This document shows positions 47,966-56,494 of a stretch of DNA of 61,578 nucleotides, piece after piece; positions within the stretch are counted from its first letter, which is position 1, and each line of letters opens with the position of its first letter. A program made the translations under genes and the position numbers. The notes under the pieces are model-generated. The model was given only the letters and a program-made list of their open reading frames with translations, did no database searches and was not told the DNA's origin. The stretch comes from an uncultured Pelagibacteraceae bacterium. Lineage in GTDB: Bacteria; Pseudomonadota; Alphaproteobacteria; Pelagibacterales; Pelagibacteraceae. The stretch lies in the NCBI GenBank assembly GCA_902629695.1, contig CACORY010000006.1, positions 1-61,578 of the forward strand, written 5' to 3'.

Positions 47966-48703
47966 ATGACAAATAAATATATGTATTTTATTGCTAATTG
48001 GAAAATGTTTGGTGGTTTAAACACTTTAAATTCATTACATAACGTAGAAAAATTTTTAAAAAAATTTAAGAAAAATAAGTTTACTAAAATAATCTATTGT
48101 CCTCCCTATACTTTGATAAGACCTATGTCAAAAAAACTTCAAAAATCTAGAATTAAAGTTGGTGCTCAAAATTGTCATGAAGCAGAAATTCCAGGTGCAT
48201 TTACTGGATCAGTAAATCCTTCAATGTTAAAAAATGTAGGTGCTAGATATGTGATTATTGGTCATTCAGAAAATAGAAGAGATGGCGAAGATGATAAATT
48301 GATAAATCGCAAAATAAAGACTTCTTTAAAAATGGGGTTAAAAGTAATTTTTTGTATAGGTGAAACCTTAAAGGAAAAAAGAAAAAAAATTACAAAAAAA
48401 ATATTAATTAAACAAATAAAAAATGGGTTACGAAATATTAAAACAAAAAAAAACATAATTATTGCTTATGAACCTGTTTGGGCTATTGGGACTGGTTTAA
48501 TTCCGAAAATAAAAGATTTGTTTTTGACAATAGCTTTTATAAAAAAAAGAATGAAAAATGTTAAGATTTTATATGGTGGTTCGGTAAATCCAAAAAATAT
48601 TCAACAATTAAAAATTATAGATAATATAGATGGTTTTCTTGTGGGGGGAGCTTCTCAAGATTATAAAAAATTTATTGATATAATCAAAAAAACATATAAT
48701 TAA
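47966..48703 (+). CDS. tpiA: triosephosphate isomerase
   Basis: TpiA interconverts dihydroxyacetone phosphate and glyceraldehyde 3-phosphate. The 245-residue protein has the active-site Lys13 in ANWKMFGG, His100 in IIGHSENR and Glu169 in AYEPVWAIGTG. The phosphate-binding ILYGGSVNPKN lies near 197-207. Length is normal. It starts the block that continues with secG and also contains eno. The start at 47966 puts the lysine at its usual distance from the N-terminus. Confidence 0.97.
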   Translation: MTNKYMYFIANWKMFGGLNTLNSLHNVEKFLKKFKKNKFTKIIYCPPYTLIRPMSKKLQKSRIKVGAQNCHEAEIPGAFTGSVNPSMLKNVGARYVIIGHSENRRDGEDDKLINRKIKTSLKMGLKVIFCIGETLKEKRKKITKKILIKQIKNGLRNIKTKKNIIIAYEPVWAIGTGLIPKIKDLFLTIAFIKKRMKNVKILYGGSVNPKNIQQLKIIDNIDGFLVGGASQDYKKFIDIIKKTYN

Positions 48704-48709
48704 GCCACC

Positions 48710-49012
48710 ATGGAAAATATACTGTTAATTTTGAATATTATACTTGCGTTTATTTTAGTTATTTTGGTCTTGATGCAAAAATCTGAAGGTGGCGCTTTAG
48801 GTATTGGTGTTTCTCAAGAAAGTTTTATGTTTTCAAGAACAGCGGGTAATTTTATGACAAAAGCAACAGCATTTGTTGCTATGCTTTTTATTATATGTAG
48901 TTTAGGTTTAACAATTATATCTAGAGGTGATTTGGCACCTACTTCATCAGTTCTTGATACTGTTGAGGAAAAAACAGAGGATACACCCGAAATTCCAGAA
49001 AATAATAATTAA
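48710..49012 (+). CDS. secG: preprotein translocase subunit SecG
   Basis: SecG is the small accessory subunit of the SecYEG channel. The 100-residue protein has two membrane segments (about 1-20 and 50-70) around the conserved loop LMQKSEGGALGIGVSQ. A polar, acidic C-terminal tail follows. The tpiA-secG-pyrG order is widespread in Proteobacteria. It starts 6 bases after tpiA. Confidence 0.94.
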   Translation: MENILLILNIILAFILVILVLMQKSEGGALGIGVSQESFMFSRTAGNFMTKATAFVAMLFIICSLGLTIISRGDLAPTSSVLDTVEEKTEDTPEIPENNN

Positions 49013-49052
49013 TACTTTCCATTTACTTTTTTATTCGCTATAAGATACTTCC

Positions 49053-50669
49053 ATGGCGCGATATATTTTTGTCACGGGCGGCGTGGTTTCTTCATTAGGC
49101 AAAGGCCTTTCTTCAGCATCCCTAGCATACTTGCTTCAATCAAGAGGATATAAAGTTAGATTAAGAAAATTAGATCCATATTTAAATGTTGATCCAGGTA
49201 CAATGAGTCCATTTCAACATGGTGAAGTTTTTGTTACTGATGATGGAGCAGAAACAGATCTTGACCTTGGTCATTATGAGAGGTTCTCAGGTGTTTTAGC
49301 AAAAAAATCTGACAATATCACAACTGGAAAAATTTATAACGATGTTCTAAGGAAAGAACGTAAGGGTAAGTATTTAGGTAAAACTGTTCAAGTAATTCCA
49401 CACATTACAGATCGAATTAAAGAATTTATTAAAAATGATTCCTCTAAAGAAGATTTTGTTATTTGTGAAATAGGAGGAATTGTTGGAGATATAGAAAGTT
49501 TACCATTTGTCGAGGCTATAAGACAATTTGCTAATGATATTGGCAAAAAAAATGTATTATTTATTCATTTAACTCTTGTTCCATATTTAAAATCTTCTGA
49601 TGAAATAAAGACAAAACCTACACAACATTCCGTCAAAGAATTAAGAAGCATTGGAATTCAACCTGATATAATAATTTGTAGAACCGAAAGACCAATACCT
49701 TTAGAACACCGTAAAAAAATTTCGTTGTTTTGTAATGTTCACATTAAAAATGTAATTGAAACAGTTGATGTTAAAACAATTTATGAGGCACCAATAAGTT
49801 TTTCCAAAGAAAAATTAGATTTACAAGTTCTTAATTATTTCAACTTAAGATCAAAAAAAGTTGTTAATCTAAATCCTTGGAAAAGAATTACTAAAATAAT
49901 TTTAAAAACTAAAAAACAAATTAATATAGCTATTATAGGAAAATACGTTGAGCTTAAAGATGCGTATAAATCAATAGATGAGGCATTAACTCACGGAGGT
50001 ATAGAAAATAAGGTCAAAATTAATTTGGTTAGAATTGACTCAGAAAAATTAAAAAAAAATGAGATTAAATCCAAGCTAAAAGGTATTTCTGGAATCTTAA
50101 TTCCAGGGGGATTTGGAAAAAGAGGAACTGATGGTAAAATTGAGGCTATAAAATATGCTAGAAAAAATAAGATTCCATTTTTAGGTATATGTTATGGAAT
50201 GCAGATGGCAATTATTGAATTTGCAAGAAATGTATTAAATCTTAAAAAGGCCACATCTACAGAGTTTAATAAAAATGGGTTACCAGTGATAGGTTTAATA
50301 AATGAATGGAATAAAGATGGAAAAGTTATTAAAGGCACAGACAAAGAATTAGGTGGAACTATGAGGCTAGGATCATATGAGGCTAAATTAAAAGAAAATT
50401 CAATGATAAAAAAAATTTATGGAAAAAAAATGATCGAGGAGAGACACCGTCATAGATACGAGGTAAATATCAATTTTAGGGATAGATTTGAAAAAAAAGG
50501 TATGATCTTCTCGGGTTTGTCTCCAGATGATATTTTACCAGAAATAATTGAATTAAAAAACCATCCATGGTTTATTGGAGTTCAATTTCACCCAGAATTT
50601 AAATCTAGACCTTTATCACCTCATCCTTTATTTTCATCATTTATTAAAGCATCAAAAAATTACAAATGA
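49053..50669 (+). CDS. pyrG: CTP synthase
   Basis: PyrG makes CTP from UTP, ATP and glutamine. The 538-residue protein begins with the synthetase domain YIFVTGGVVSSLGKGLSSAS. RKLDPYLNVDPGTMSPFQHG lies near 38-57, and HYERFSG near 73-79. The C-terminal amidotransferase domain has the nucleophile Cys380 in LGICYGMQ and a terminal VQFHPEF with catalytic His and Glu. Length is typical. It overlaps kdsA by 4 bases. Confidence 0.98.
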   Translation: MARYIFVTGGVVSSLGKGLSSASLAYLLQSRGYKVRLRKLDPYLNVDPGTMSPFQHGEVFVTDDGAETDLDLGHYERFSGVLAKKSDNITTGKIYNDVLRKERKGKYLGKTVQVIPHITDRIKEFIKNDSSKEDFVICEIGGIVGDIESLPFVEAIRQFANDIGKKNVLFIHLTLVPYLKSSDEIKTKPTQHSVKELRSIGIQPDIIICRTERPIPLEHRKKISLFCNVHIKNVIETVDVKTIYEAPISFSKEKLDLQVLNYFNLRSKKVVNLNPWKRITKIILKTKKQINIAIIGKYVELKDAYKSIDEALTHGGIENKVKINLVRIDSEKLKKNEIKSKLKGISGILIPGGFGKRGTDGKIEAIKYARKNKIPFLGICYGMQMAIIEFARNVLNLKKATSTEFNKNGLPVIGLINEWNKDGKVIKGTDKELGGTMRLGSYEAKLKENSMIKKIYGKKMIEERHRHRYEVNINFRDRFEKKGMIFSGLSPDDILPEIIELKNHPWFIGVQFHPEFKSRPLSPHPLFSSFIKASKNYK

Positions 50670-51493
50670 GTAATATAAAAGTAAATTGTGGACAAATAGA
50701 AATCTCAAATGATAATAAGATTTGTATTATTGCAGGTCCATGTCAACTTGAAACAGAACAACATGCAATGGATATGGCTGGAAAAATTAAGGAAATTACA
50801 AATAAATTTAAAGTTGGATTTATTTATAAAACATCATTTGATAAAGCTAACAGAACAAGTCTTAAGGGCAAAAGAGGGGCAGGTTTAGAAGCGTCCTTAC
50901 CTGTTTTTGATAAAATTAAAAAAGAGCTCGGAATCCCAATTTTGACAGATATTCATAATATTGAGCAGTGTGCAATTGTTGCAGATCATGTTGATGTGAT
51001 TCAAATACCAGCATTTTTATGCAGACAGACTGATTTATTAATTGCTGCTGCAAAAACTAATAAAATTATAAATGTAAAGAAAGGACAATTTCTAGCACCA
51101 TGGGATATGGTAAATGTAACTAAAAAAATTTCAGACTCTGGAAATAAAAATATTTTAGTTACAGAAAGGGGCGCAAGTTTTGGCTATAATACTCTCGTCT
51201 CAGATATGAGATCATTACCAATAATGGCTAAGAATGGTTATCCAGTAATCTTTGACGCTACACATTCAGTTCAACAACCTGGTGGTCTTGGAGAAAAAAG
51301 TGGAGGACAAAGAGAATTTGTAGAATATTTGGCAAGAGCAGCTGTAGCAGTAGGTGTTGCTGGAGTATTTATTGAAACTCATCAAGATCCAGACAACGCT
51401 CCATCAGATGGACCAAATATGGTGCCACTTGATAAGTTGGAAAATTTATTAAATCAACTTACTGATATTGATAATTTAATAAAAAAATTGTGA
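50666..51493 (+). CDS. kdsA: 3-deoxy-8-phosphooctulonate (KDO8P) synthase
   Basis: KdsA condenses phosphoenolpyruvate with arabinose 5-phosphate to make KDO8P for the lipopolysaccharide core. Together with the lpx genes this indicates real LPS synthesis. The 275-residue protein has IIAGPCQLET near 22-31, YKTSFDKANRTSLKGKRGAG near 54-73 and TDIHN near 98-102. DATHSVQQPGG lies near 197-207, with THQDPDNAPSDGPNM near 238-252. It is coupled to eno by overlap. Confidence 0.97.
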   Translation: MSNIKVNCGQIEISNDNKICIIAGPCQLETEQHAMDMAGKIKEITNKFKVGFIYKTSFDKANRTSLKGKRGAGLEASLPVFDKIKKELGIPILTDIHNIEQCAIVADHVDVIQIPAFLCRQTDLLIAAAKTNKIINVKKGQFLAPWDMVNVTKKISDSGNKNILVTERGASFGYNTLVSDMRSLPIMAKNGYPVIFDATHSVQQPGGLGEKSGGQREFVEYLARAAVAVGVAGVFIETHQDPDNAPSDGPNMVPLDKLENLLNQLTDIDNLIKKL

Positions 51494-52746
51494 GTAAAAT
51501 TCTAAAAGTAAAGGGTCGTCAAATTTTTGACAGCAGAGGAAATCCAACTGTCGAGGCTGAGGTGTTTACAAAAAATAATAGTGCTAAAGCAATATGTCCA
51601 TCAGGTGCTTCAACCGGAACAAACGAAGCATTCGAAAAAAGAGATAAAAGTAATCAAAAATATCTAGGTAAGAGTGTTTTAAGTGCCGTAAACTCAATTA
51701 ATAAAAAAATTTCAAAAAAATTAAAAGGACAAAATGTTCATAATCAAGAAAGAGTTGATGCTCTTATGATCAATTTGGATGGATCAAAACAAAAAAATAA
51801 ATTGGGTGCTAATGCGATCTTAGCAGTATCTATGGCGGTTAAAAAACTTTCTGCTAAAGAAAAAAATATTCCTCTATATAAAAATTTTTTTATAAAAAAA
51901 AATTTTAAGCTACCTTATCCAATGATGAATATCATAAATGGTGGGGCTCATGCTAATAATGGTTTAAGAATACAAGAATTTATGATCAGACCTGATAAAG
52001 CCAAAAGTTTTTCAGAAGCTATGAGAATATGTTTTTTAGTTATTAAAAATTTAAGCAAAATATTAGAAAAAAGAAAATTATCTACTTCAGTTGGCGATGA
52101 AGGTGGCTTTGCCCCAATGATTAGCAATAATAATCAAGCTTTAGACTTAATTGTTTCTGCAATAAGAAAGTCAGGTTTTATCAATGGCAAACATATATCT
52201 ATTTGTTTAGATGTTGCTGCAAATGAGTTATACAAAAAAAATAGATATTCTATTCATTCAAAAAAATACATTTCAGTTGAAAAATCTATAAAAGAATACA
52301 GTAAGATTATTAAGAAATATAAGATTAAATCATTAGAAGATCCTTTTGCTGAAAATGATTGGATATCATGGAATAAAATTATGAGAACAATAAATCAAGT
52401 CCAAATAGTTGGAGATGATCTTTATGTTACAAATCTTGAAAGATTAAAAAAAGGTTTTTTGAATATTTCATCAAACGCTATTTTGATAAAACTTAATCAA
52501 ATCGGTACTGTTTCAGAAACTCTTGAAGTGATTAAATTTGCTCAAATAATTGGTTTTAATACAATTATTTCTCATAGATCTGGTGATACGGAAGATACTT
52601 TTATTGCTGATTTAGCAGTAGGGACTAATTCAAGTCAAATTAAAACAGGATCTCTAGCAAGATCTGAGAGAGTGGCTAAATATAATCAATTATTACGCAT
52701 AGAAGAAGAACTTGGCAAAAAAGCTATAATGAATAAAATTCATTAA
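51490..52746 (+). CDS. eno: enolase
   Basis: Enolase interconverts 2-phosphoglycerate and phosphoenolpyruvate. The 418-residue protein starts with GTG, sharing bases with the kdsA stop. That start gives the standard N-terminus KILKVKGRQIFDSRGNPTVE. Motifs include PSGASTGTNEA near 37-47, the catalytic Glu204 in GDEGGFAP and the LIKLNQIGTVSE segment near 335-346, with the active-site lysine. SHRSGDTEDTFIADLAVG follows. It is somewhat shorter than E. coli enolase (432) but complete. Confidence 0.97.
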   Translation: MSKILKVKGRQIFDSRGNPTVEAEVFTKNNSAKAICPSGASTGTNEAFEKRDKSNQKYLGKSVLSAVNSINKKISKKLKGQNVHNQERVDALMINLDGSKQKNKLGANAILAVSMAVKKLSAKEKNIPLYKNFFIKKNFKLPYPMMNIINGGAHANNGLRIQEFMIRPDKAKSFSEAMRICFLVIKNLSKILEKRKLSTSVGDEGGFAPMISNNNQALDLIVSAIRKSGFINGKHISICLDVAANELYKKNRYSIHSKKYISVEKSIKEYSKIIKKYKIKSLEDPFAENDWISWNKIMRTINQVQIVGDDLYVTNLERLKKGFLNISSNAILIKLNQIGTVSETLEVIKFAQIIGFNTIISHRSGDTEDTFIADLAVGTNSSQIKTGSLARSERVAKYNQLLRIEEELGKKAIMNKIH

Positions 52747-53054
52747 TGTTTCAAAAATTAAAAAAAAATTATTTTTTGCTAATTATAACTTTTTTAATTT
52801 TTTACTTTTTCTTCAATCTTTTGTCAGGTGAAAGAGGCCTTATCTCATATTTTGAAAAAAAAGATCAGTTAAATATACTAAAGGCTAAAGAATCATTACT
52901 TAAAAATCAAATTAAAGACTTGGATTTCAAGAATTCGTTATTAAGTGACAATCTAAATCTTGATTATATCGAAACATTAATTAGAGATAGATTCTTATTT
53001 GGAAAAAAAAATGAGACAATTTATATAATTAAAACTTATGACACAGAAAATTAA
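52746..53054 (+). CDS. FtsB/DivIC-like septum formation initiator protein
   Basis: The 102-residue protein has a short basic start and one membrane segment (about 9-26). A coiled coil follows (about 37-65) with [16 protein letters not shown], and the tail contains [20 protein letters not shown]. This layout and the position right after eno fit FtsB/DivIC family proteins, which bridge FtsL and FtsQ at the division site. Short coiled-coil proteins are hard to assign by sequence alone, so context carries much of the weight. It overlaps eno by 1 base and lipA by 17 bases. Confidence 0.85.
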   Translation: MFQKLKKNYFLLIITFLIFYFFFNLLSGERGLISYFEKKDQLNILKAKESLLKNQIKDLDFKNSLLSDNLNLDYIETLIRDRFLFGKKNETIYIIKTYDTEN

Positions 53055-53970
53055 ACCTAGACATCCTGAAAAAGTTAAAAATCCTATAAACCCAATTAAA
53101 AAAAAACCATACTGGATAAAATCAAAATTAATTAATAGTAAAGAATTTTTTATTACAAAAACTGTTGTCAACAGAAGTAATCTTGTGACAGTATGCCAAG
53201 AAGCTAATTGTCCAAATATCACTGAGTGTTGGAGCAAAAGACATGCTACATTTATGATTATGGGGGACACATGCACTAGAGCTTGTGCATTTTGTGATGT
53301 TAAAACCGGTAAACCAGACAAATTGGATCCTTTTGAAGATATTAAGATAGCTAATGCAGTTAAAAAATTAAACTTAAGACATGTAGTGATTACTTCTGTT
53401 GACAGAGATGATTTACCAGATGGTGGATCAAATCATTTTAAAAGAGTAGTCGAGACTACTAGAAAAAAAAATCCAGACACTACTATTGAAGTTTTAACAC
53501 CAGATTTTTTAAGAAAAGGAGACTCCTATAAAAAGTTACTAGAAGCAGATTTAGATGTATTTAATCATAATATTGAAACTGTACCAAGACTTTATTTAAA
53601 AGTTAGACCAGGGGCTAGGTATTTCGCATCACTAGAACTTTTAAAAAATGCAAAAAAAAATAACACTAAAGTGTTTACTAAATCAGGAATAATGGTTGGT
53701 CTTGGAGAGGAGCATGATGAAATATTACAAGTTATGGATGATTTAAGATCTGCAAATGTCGATTTTATTACAATCGGTCAGTATCTACAGCCATCTGTAA
53801 AACATCATCCTCTTGAGAGATATTATCATCCAGATGAATTTAAAGAGTTAGAACTCATTGCAAAATCAAAAGGTTTTCTTTTAGTTTCATCTTCTCCTTT
53901 AACCAGATCCTCTTATCATGCAGACGAAGATTTTGCTAAACTTCAAAAAAATAGATTAAACATTAATTAA
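53038..53970 (+). CDS. lipA: lipoyl synthase (radical SAM)
   Basis: LipA inserts two sulfur atoms into octanoyl groups on the E2 and H proteins to make lipoate. The 310-residue protein has the auxiliary cluster cysteines Cys53, Cys58 and Cys64 ([12 protein letters not shown]). The radical SAM cluster is Cys79, Cys83 and Cys86 (CTRACAFC). [13 protein letters not shown] and VMVGL-like [10 protein letters not shown] segments follow. In many Alphaproteobacteria pdhABC and lpd precede lipA, but here an ftsB-like gene overlaps its start. Confidence 0.97.
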   Translation: MTQKIKPRHPEKVKNPINPIKKKPYWIKSKLINSKEFFITKTVVNRSNLVTVCQEANCPNITECWSKRHATFMIMGDTCTRACAFCDVKTGKPDKLDPFEDIKIANAVKKLNLRHVVITSVDRDDLPDGGSNHFKRVVETTRKKNPDTTIEVLTPDFLRKGDSYKKLLEADLDVFNHNIETVPRLYLKVRPGARYFASLELLKNAKKNNTKVFTKSGIMVGLGEEHDEILQVMDDLRSANVDFITIGQYLQPSVKHHPLERYYHPDEFKELELIAKSKGFLLVSSSPLTRSSYHADEDFAKLQKNRLNIN

Positions 53971-54428
53971 TGCCTAAAGCTTCTGTAAAGAGGTTGATTG
54001 AATGTCAAAAAAAAGATTTAATAAATCTTGTCCTTGATATTGAAAAATACCCTCAGTTTGTTCCTTTTTGTTATGATGCGAAAATCTACGAAAATAAAAA
54101 CGAAGGTGATTTGAATAAAATAATTGCTGATCTTACTATTGGTAAAGGACCATTTAAAGACACTTATAAAAGTGATGTAGTCTTTAACAAAATAAATGAT
54201 ACTATTTTTGTTAAAAATATTGACGGTCCTTTAAATCACTTATCAAATAATTGGACATTTACGGATAAGATGAATGGAATTACCGAAGTAACTTTTGATA
54301 TAGATTTTGAAATTAAAAACAAATTTTTAAATTCTTTAATGGTTGTCTCTTTTCAGTTTGGATTAGAAAAAATAGCTGACGCTTTTCAAAAAAGAGCTGA
54401 AGATTTATTTGGAAGCTCTAAGAATTAA
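53970..54428 (+). CDS. Coq10/START-domain protein (RatA-like family)
   Basis: The 152-residue protein belongs to the Coq10/polyketide cyclase START family, whose members bind hydrophobic ligands such as ubiquinone in a helix-grip fold. Visible marks are LVLDIEKYPQFVPFCYDAKI near residues 20-39, the DLTIGKGPFKDTYKSDV strands, and WTFTDKMNGITEVTFDIDFE near 93-112. The C-terminal helix follows. The lipA-coq10 order is common in Alphaproteobacteria. It may support ubiquinone handling in respiration. It meets cinA tail to tail with a 24-base overlap. Confidence 0.88.
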   Translation: MPKASVKRLIECQKKDLINLVLDIEKYPQFVPFCYDAKIYENKNEGDLNKIIADLTIGKGPFKDTYKSDVVFNKINDTIFVKNIDGPLNHLSNNWTFTDKMNGITEVTFDIDFEIKNKFLNSLMVVSFQFGLEKIADAFQKRAEDLFGSSKN

Positions 54429-54866
54429 ATCTAAAGCCTTTTTTACAGTAGCCTTTTGTATCGAGGACCTTTTTTGACTTTTAAATAAATACTCGTTTAT
54501 TCTAATTTTATTATCGTGTTTAATCCCAATATAAACTAAACCTACAGGTTTTTGTTTAGTACCACCTTTAGGTCCTGCAATTCCAGTTATTGCAATATTA
54601 ATATTAGCTTTTGAGATTTTTGCTAAGTTATTTACCATGGATTTACAACATTCGTAACTTACAGCACCGTACTTTTTAATGATATTTTTATTAACTTTTA
54701 AAACTTTAATTTTTGATTGATTAGAATATGTAATTAAACCTAAATTAAATACTTTTGATGCGCCATTTATCGAAGTAACTGTGCTTGCAAGTAATCCACC
54801 TGTACATGACTCAGCGAAAGAAACTTTAATTTTCTTTTTAATTAATAGTTTTATTAAAGATTTCAT
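54405..54866 (-). CDS. cinA: nicotinamide-nucleotide amidase (CinA C-terminal domain, PncC)
   Basis: PncC deamidates nicotinamide mononucleotide in NAD recycling. Counting from ATG at 54866 the protein has about 153 residues and begins with MKSLIKLLIKKKIKVSFAES, followed by CTGGLLASTVTSINGAS. The AITGIAGPKGGT loop follows. It is a stand-alone C-terminal domain without the N-terminal MoaB-like part. The frame is open further upstream to 54932, but that extension is not conserved-looking and lies inside pgpA. ATG at 54866 overlaps the pgpA stop as TGATG, which favours it. Confidence 0.9.
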   Translation of the reverse strand: MKSLIKLLIKKKIKVSFAESCTGGLLASTVTSINGASKVFNLGLITYSNQSKIKVLKVNKNIIKKYGAVSYECCKSMVNNLAKISKANINIAITGIAGPKGGTKQKPVGLVYIGIKHDNKIRINEYLFKSQKRSSIQKATVKKALDLILRASK

Positions 54867-55369
54867 CAAATAAAATAACTCTTTAAAACCATAAAACAAA
54901 TCAATGATAAGACAACATAAAAACCCGCACAAACATCATCCATTATTACACCAAAACTATTTTTGTAATTCTTATCAAAATAGCTTACCGGAAATGGTTT
55001 TACTATGTCAAAAAATCTAAATAGTATAAAGCAAATAAAATAAAAAATTATTGCTTCATCAGAAGATTTTTCAGTACCATGTGAAATTTCATAAAGATAA
55101 ATTGGTATAGATTGACCAATTAATTCATCTATAATAATTTCTTTTGGATCTTTGTTATCATTATTTTTAATATGAAATGCAACTGATAAAAAAGATAAAA
55201 TAAAGATTATTATTAAACCAATCAATATAATATTTGAAGTTAAGTTTAATACATGAAAAAAAATATAAAGTATTATTATTGTAGTTAATGAACCGAAAGT
55301 GCCAGGAATTTTAGGAATTTTTCCAAGACCACACATTGTAACAAATAATGTATTTAAAGTTCTAATCAT
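54866..55369 (-). CDS. pgpA: phosphatidylglycerophosphatase A
   Basis: PgpA removes phosphate from phosphatidylglycerol phosphate in the inner membrane. The 167-residue protein has the conserved GLGKIPKIPGTFGSL near residues 14-28. A membrane segment follows, and then the acidic catalytic region IIIDELIGQSIPIYL near 78-92, with FRFFDIVKPFPVSYFD near 121-136 and MDDVCAGFYVVL near 147-158. It overlaps ispDF by 8 bases and cinA by 1 base. Confidence 0.94.
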   Translation of the reverse strand: MIRTLNTLFVTMCGLGKIPKIPGTFGSLTTIIILYIFFHVLNLTSNIILIGLIIIFILSFLSVAFHIKNNDNKDPKEIIIDELIGQSIPIYLYEISHGTEKSSDEAIIFYFICFILFRFFDIVKPFPVSYFDKNYKNSFGVIMDDVCAGFYVVLSLICFMVLKSYFI

Positions 55370-56468
55370 TTTTAAAAATTGAGACTATCACTTCACAAGC
55401 AATAGCTTTTTCTTTTCCTATTAAACCTAATTTTTCTACAGTTTTACCTTTTAAATTAATTTGATCTTTATCTAATTTTAACAGTTTTGATAGTGAATTG
55501 ATTATTCTATTTCGGTACTTTGAAACTTTAGGTTTTTCGCAAATTAGATTTATATCAAGATTATTTATTGAAAAATTAGATTTATAAAGATTTTCTATAA
55601 TAGGCTTCAACATTTTTGGTGATCTAATGTTAATGAATTTTTTTGTATTCGGAAAATGAGTTCCAATATCTTTTCTTCTTATAGCACCTAAAATTGCGTC
55701 AATTATTGCATGTAAAATTACATCTCCATCTGAGTGTCCTTTAAGTCCTGAATGAAAGGGAATTTTTATTCCACCTAAAAAAAGTTTTTTATTTTTAATT
55801 AATCTATGGATATCAAAACCAATACCATAATAAGTTTTAGACATTTTAGTATCATCTAAGTATGTAATTTTGTTATTTTGATTTTCTCCTTTTATAAATT
55901 TTATTTTCAGATTTTGATTTAGATAAAAAGATGCTTCATCACTTACTTTTTTTTTTTCTTTAATTGCGAGTTTATATAAATTTTTAAATCTAAATGCTTG
56001 TGGAGTTTGAGTTAATAAAGATTTTTTTTTATCTAAATTGAATATTTGACTTTTGATCTTATATTTTATTGAGTCTCTTGATGGAATTACCGGAATGACT
56101 GCTTTGTTCGTTTTTAAATTTTTTGTTAAATTTTTGAGTAATTTAATAGAAAAATTTGGTCTTGCTGCATCATGTATAAAAACATTTTTTGGTTTATATT
56201 TTCTTAGATATTTTAAAGCAATCAAAGAAGAATCTGATCGTTCTTTGCCTCCTTTTATAAAACTTACAATTTTAGGGTATTTTTTGTTTTTAAGATGATT
56301 AATATTATTTGTTACAATTAAGATTTTTTTAAAAAGATTTGAGTCTAATGATTTTTGAACTGAGTGATCAATAATTTCTTTATTCTTATATTTATAGAAT
56401 TGTTTAGCTAATTTCCTATGAAATCTCTTACTTTTACCTGCTGCTAATATTACAAAATAGTTGTTCAT
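55362..56468 (-). CDS. ispDF: bifunctional MEP-pathway enzyme IspD/IspF
   Basis: This fusion catalyses two non-consecutive MEP-pathway steps: cytidylyl transfer to methylerythritol 4-phosphate, and cyclisation to MEcPP. The 368-residue protein has an IspD domain (about 1-212) with VILAAGKSKRF near residues 5-15 and HDAARPN near 99-105. The IspF domain follows, starting at GIGFDIHRL near 215-223 with metal-binding residues, GHSDGDVILHAIIDAILGA, and IGKEKAIACEV at the end. IspDF fusions are common in Alphaproteobacteria. It is divergent from ntrY with a 26-base gap. Confidence 0.96.
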   Translation of the reverse strand: MNNYFVILAAGKSKRFHRKLAKQFYKYKNKEIIDHSVQKSLDSNLFKKILIVTNNINHLKNKKYPKIVSFIKGGKERSDSSLIALKYLRKYKPKNVFIHDAARPNFSIKLLKNLTKNLKTNKAVIPVIPSRDSIKYKIKSQIFNLDKKKSLLTQTPQAFRFKNLYKLAIKEKKKVSDEASFYLNQNLKIKFIKGENQNNKITYLDDTKMSKTYYGIGFDIHRLIKNKKLFLGGIKIPFHSGLKGHSDGDVILHAIIDAILGAIRRKDIGTHFPNTKKFINIRSPKMLKPIIENLYKSNFSINNLDINLICEKPKVSKYRNRIINSLSKLLKLDKDQINLKGKTVEKLGLIGKEKAIACEVIVSIFKND

Positions 56469-56477
56469 TTGTTTAAA

Positions 56478-56486
56478 TGCTATAAT
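56478..56486 (+). promoter_or_regulatory. extended -10 promoter element for ntrY
   Basis: The 26-base gap between ispDF and ntrY contains TGC at 56478-56480 directly followed by TATAAT at 56481-56486, a perfect extended -10 element (TGnTATAAT). No good -35 is visible, which such promoters do not require. Initiation about 7 bases downstream would fall at about 56493, almost on the ntrY ATG at 56495. Confidence 0.5.
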
Positions 56487-56494
56487 TCTAAATT

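Noticed and set aside
52995..53321. Open frame of 108 codons on the minus strand across the ftsB-like gene and lipA
   Set aside because: It is antisense to the lipA cysteine motifs and shows no domain.
54867..54932. Upstream extension of cinA
   Set aside because: It would add 22 residues unlike the family N-terminus inside pgpA; the ATG at 54866 overlapping the pgpA stop fits better.
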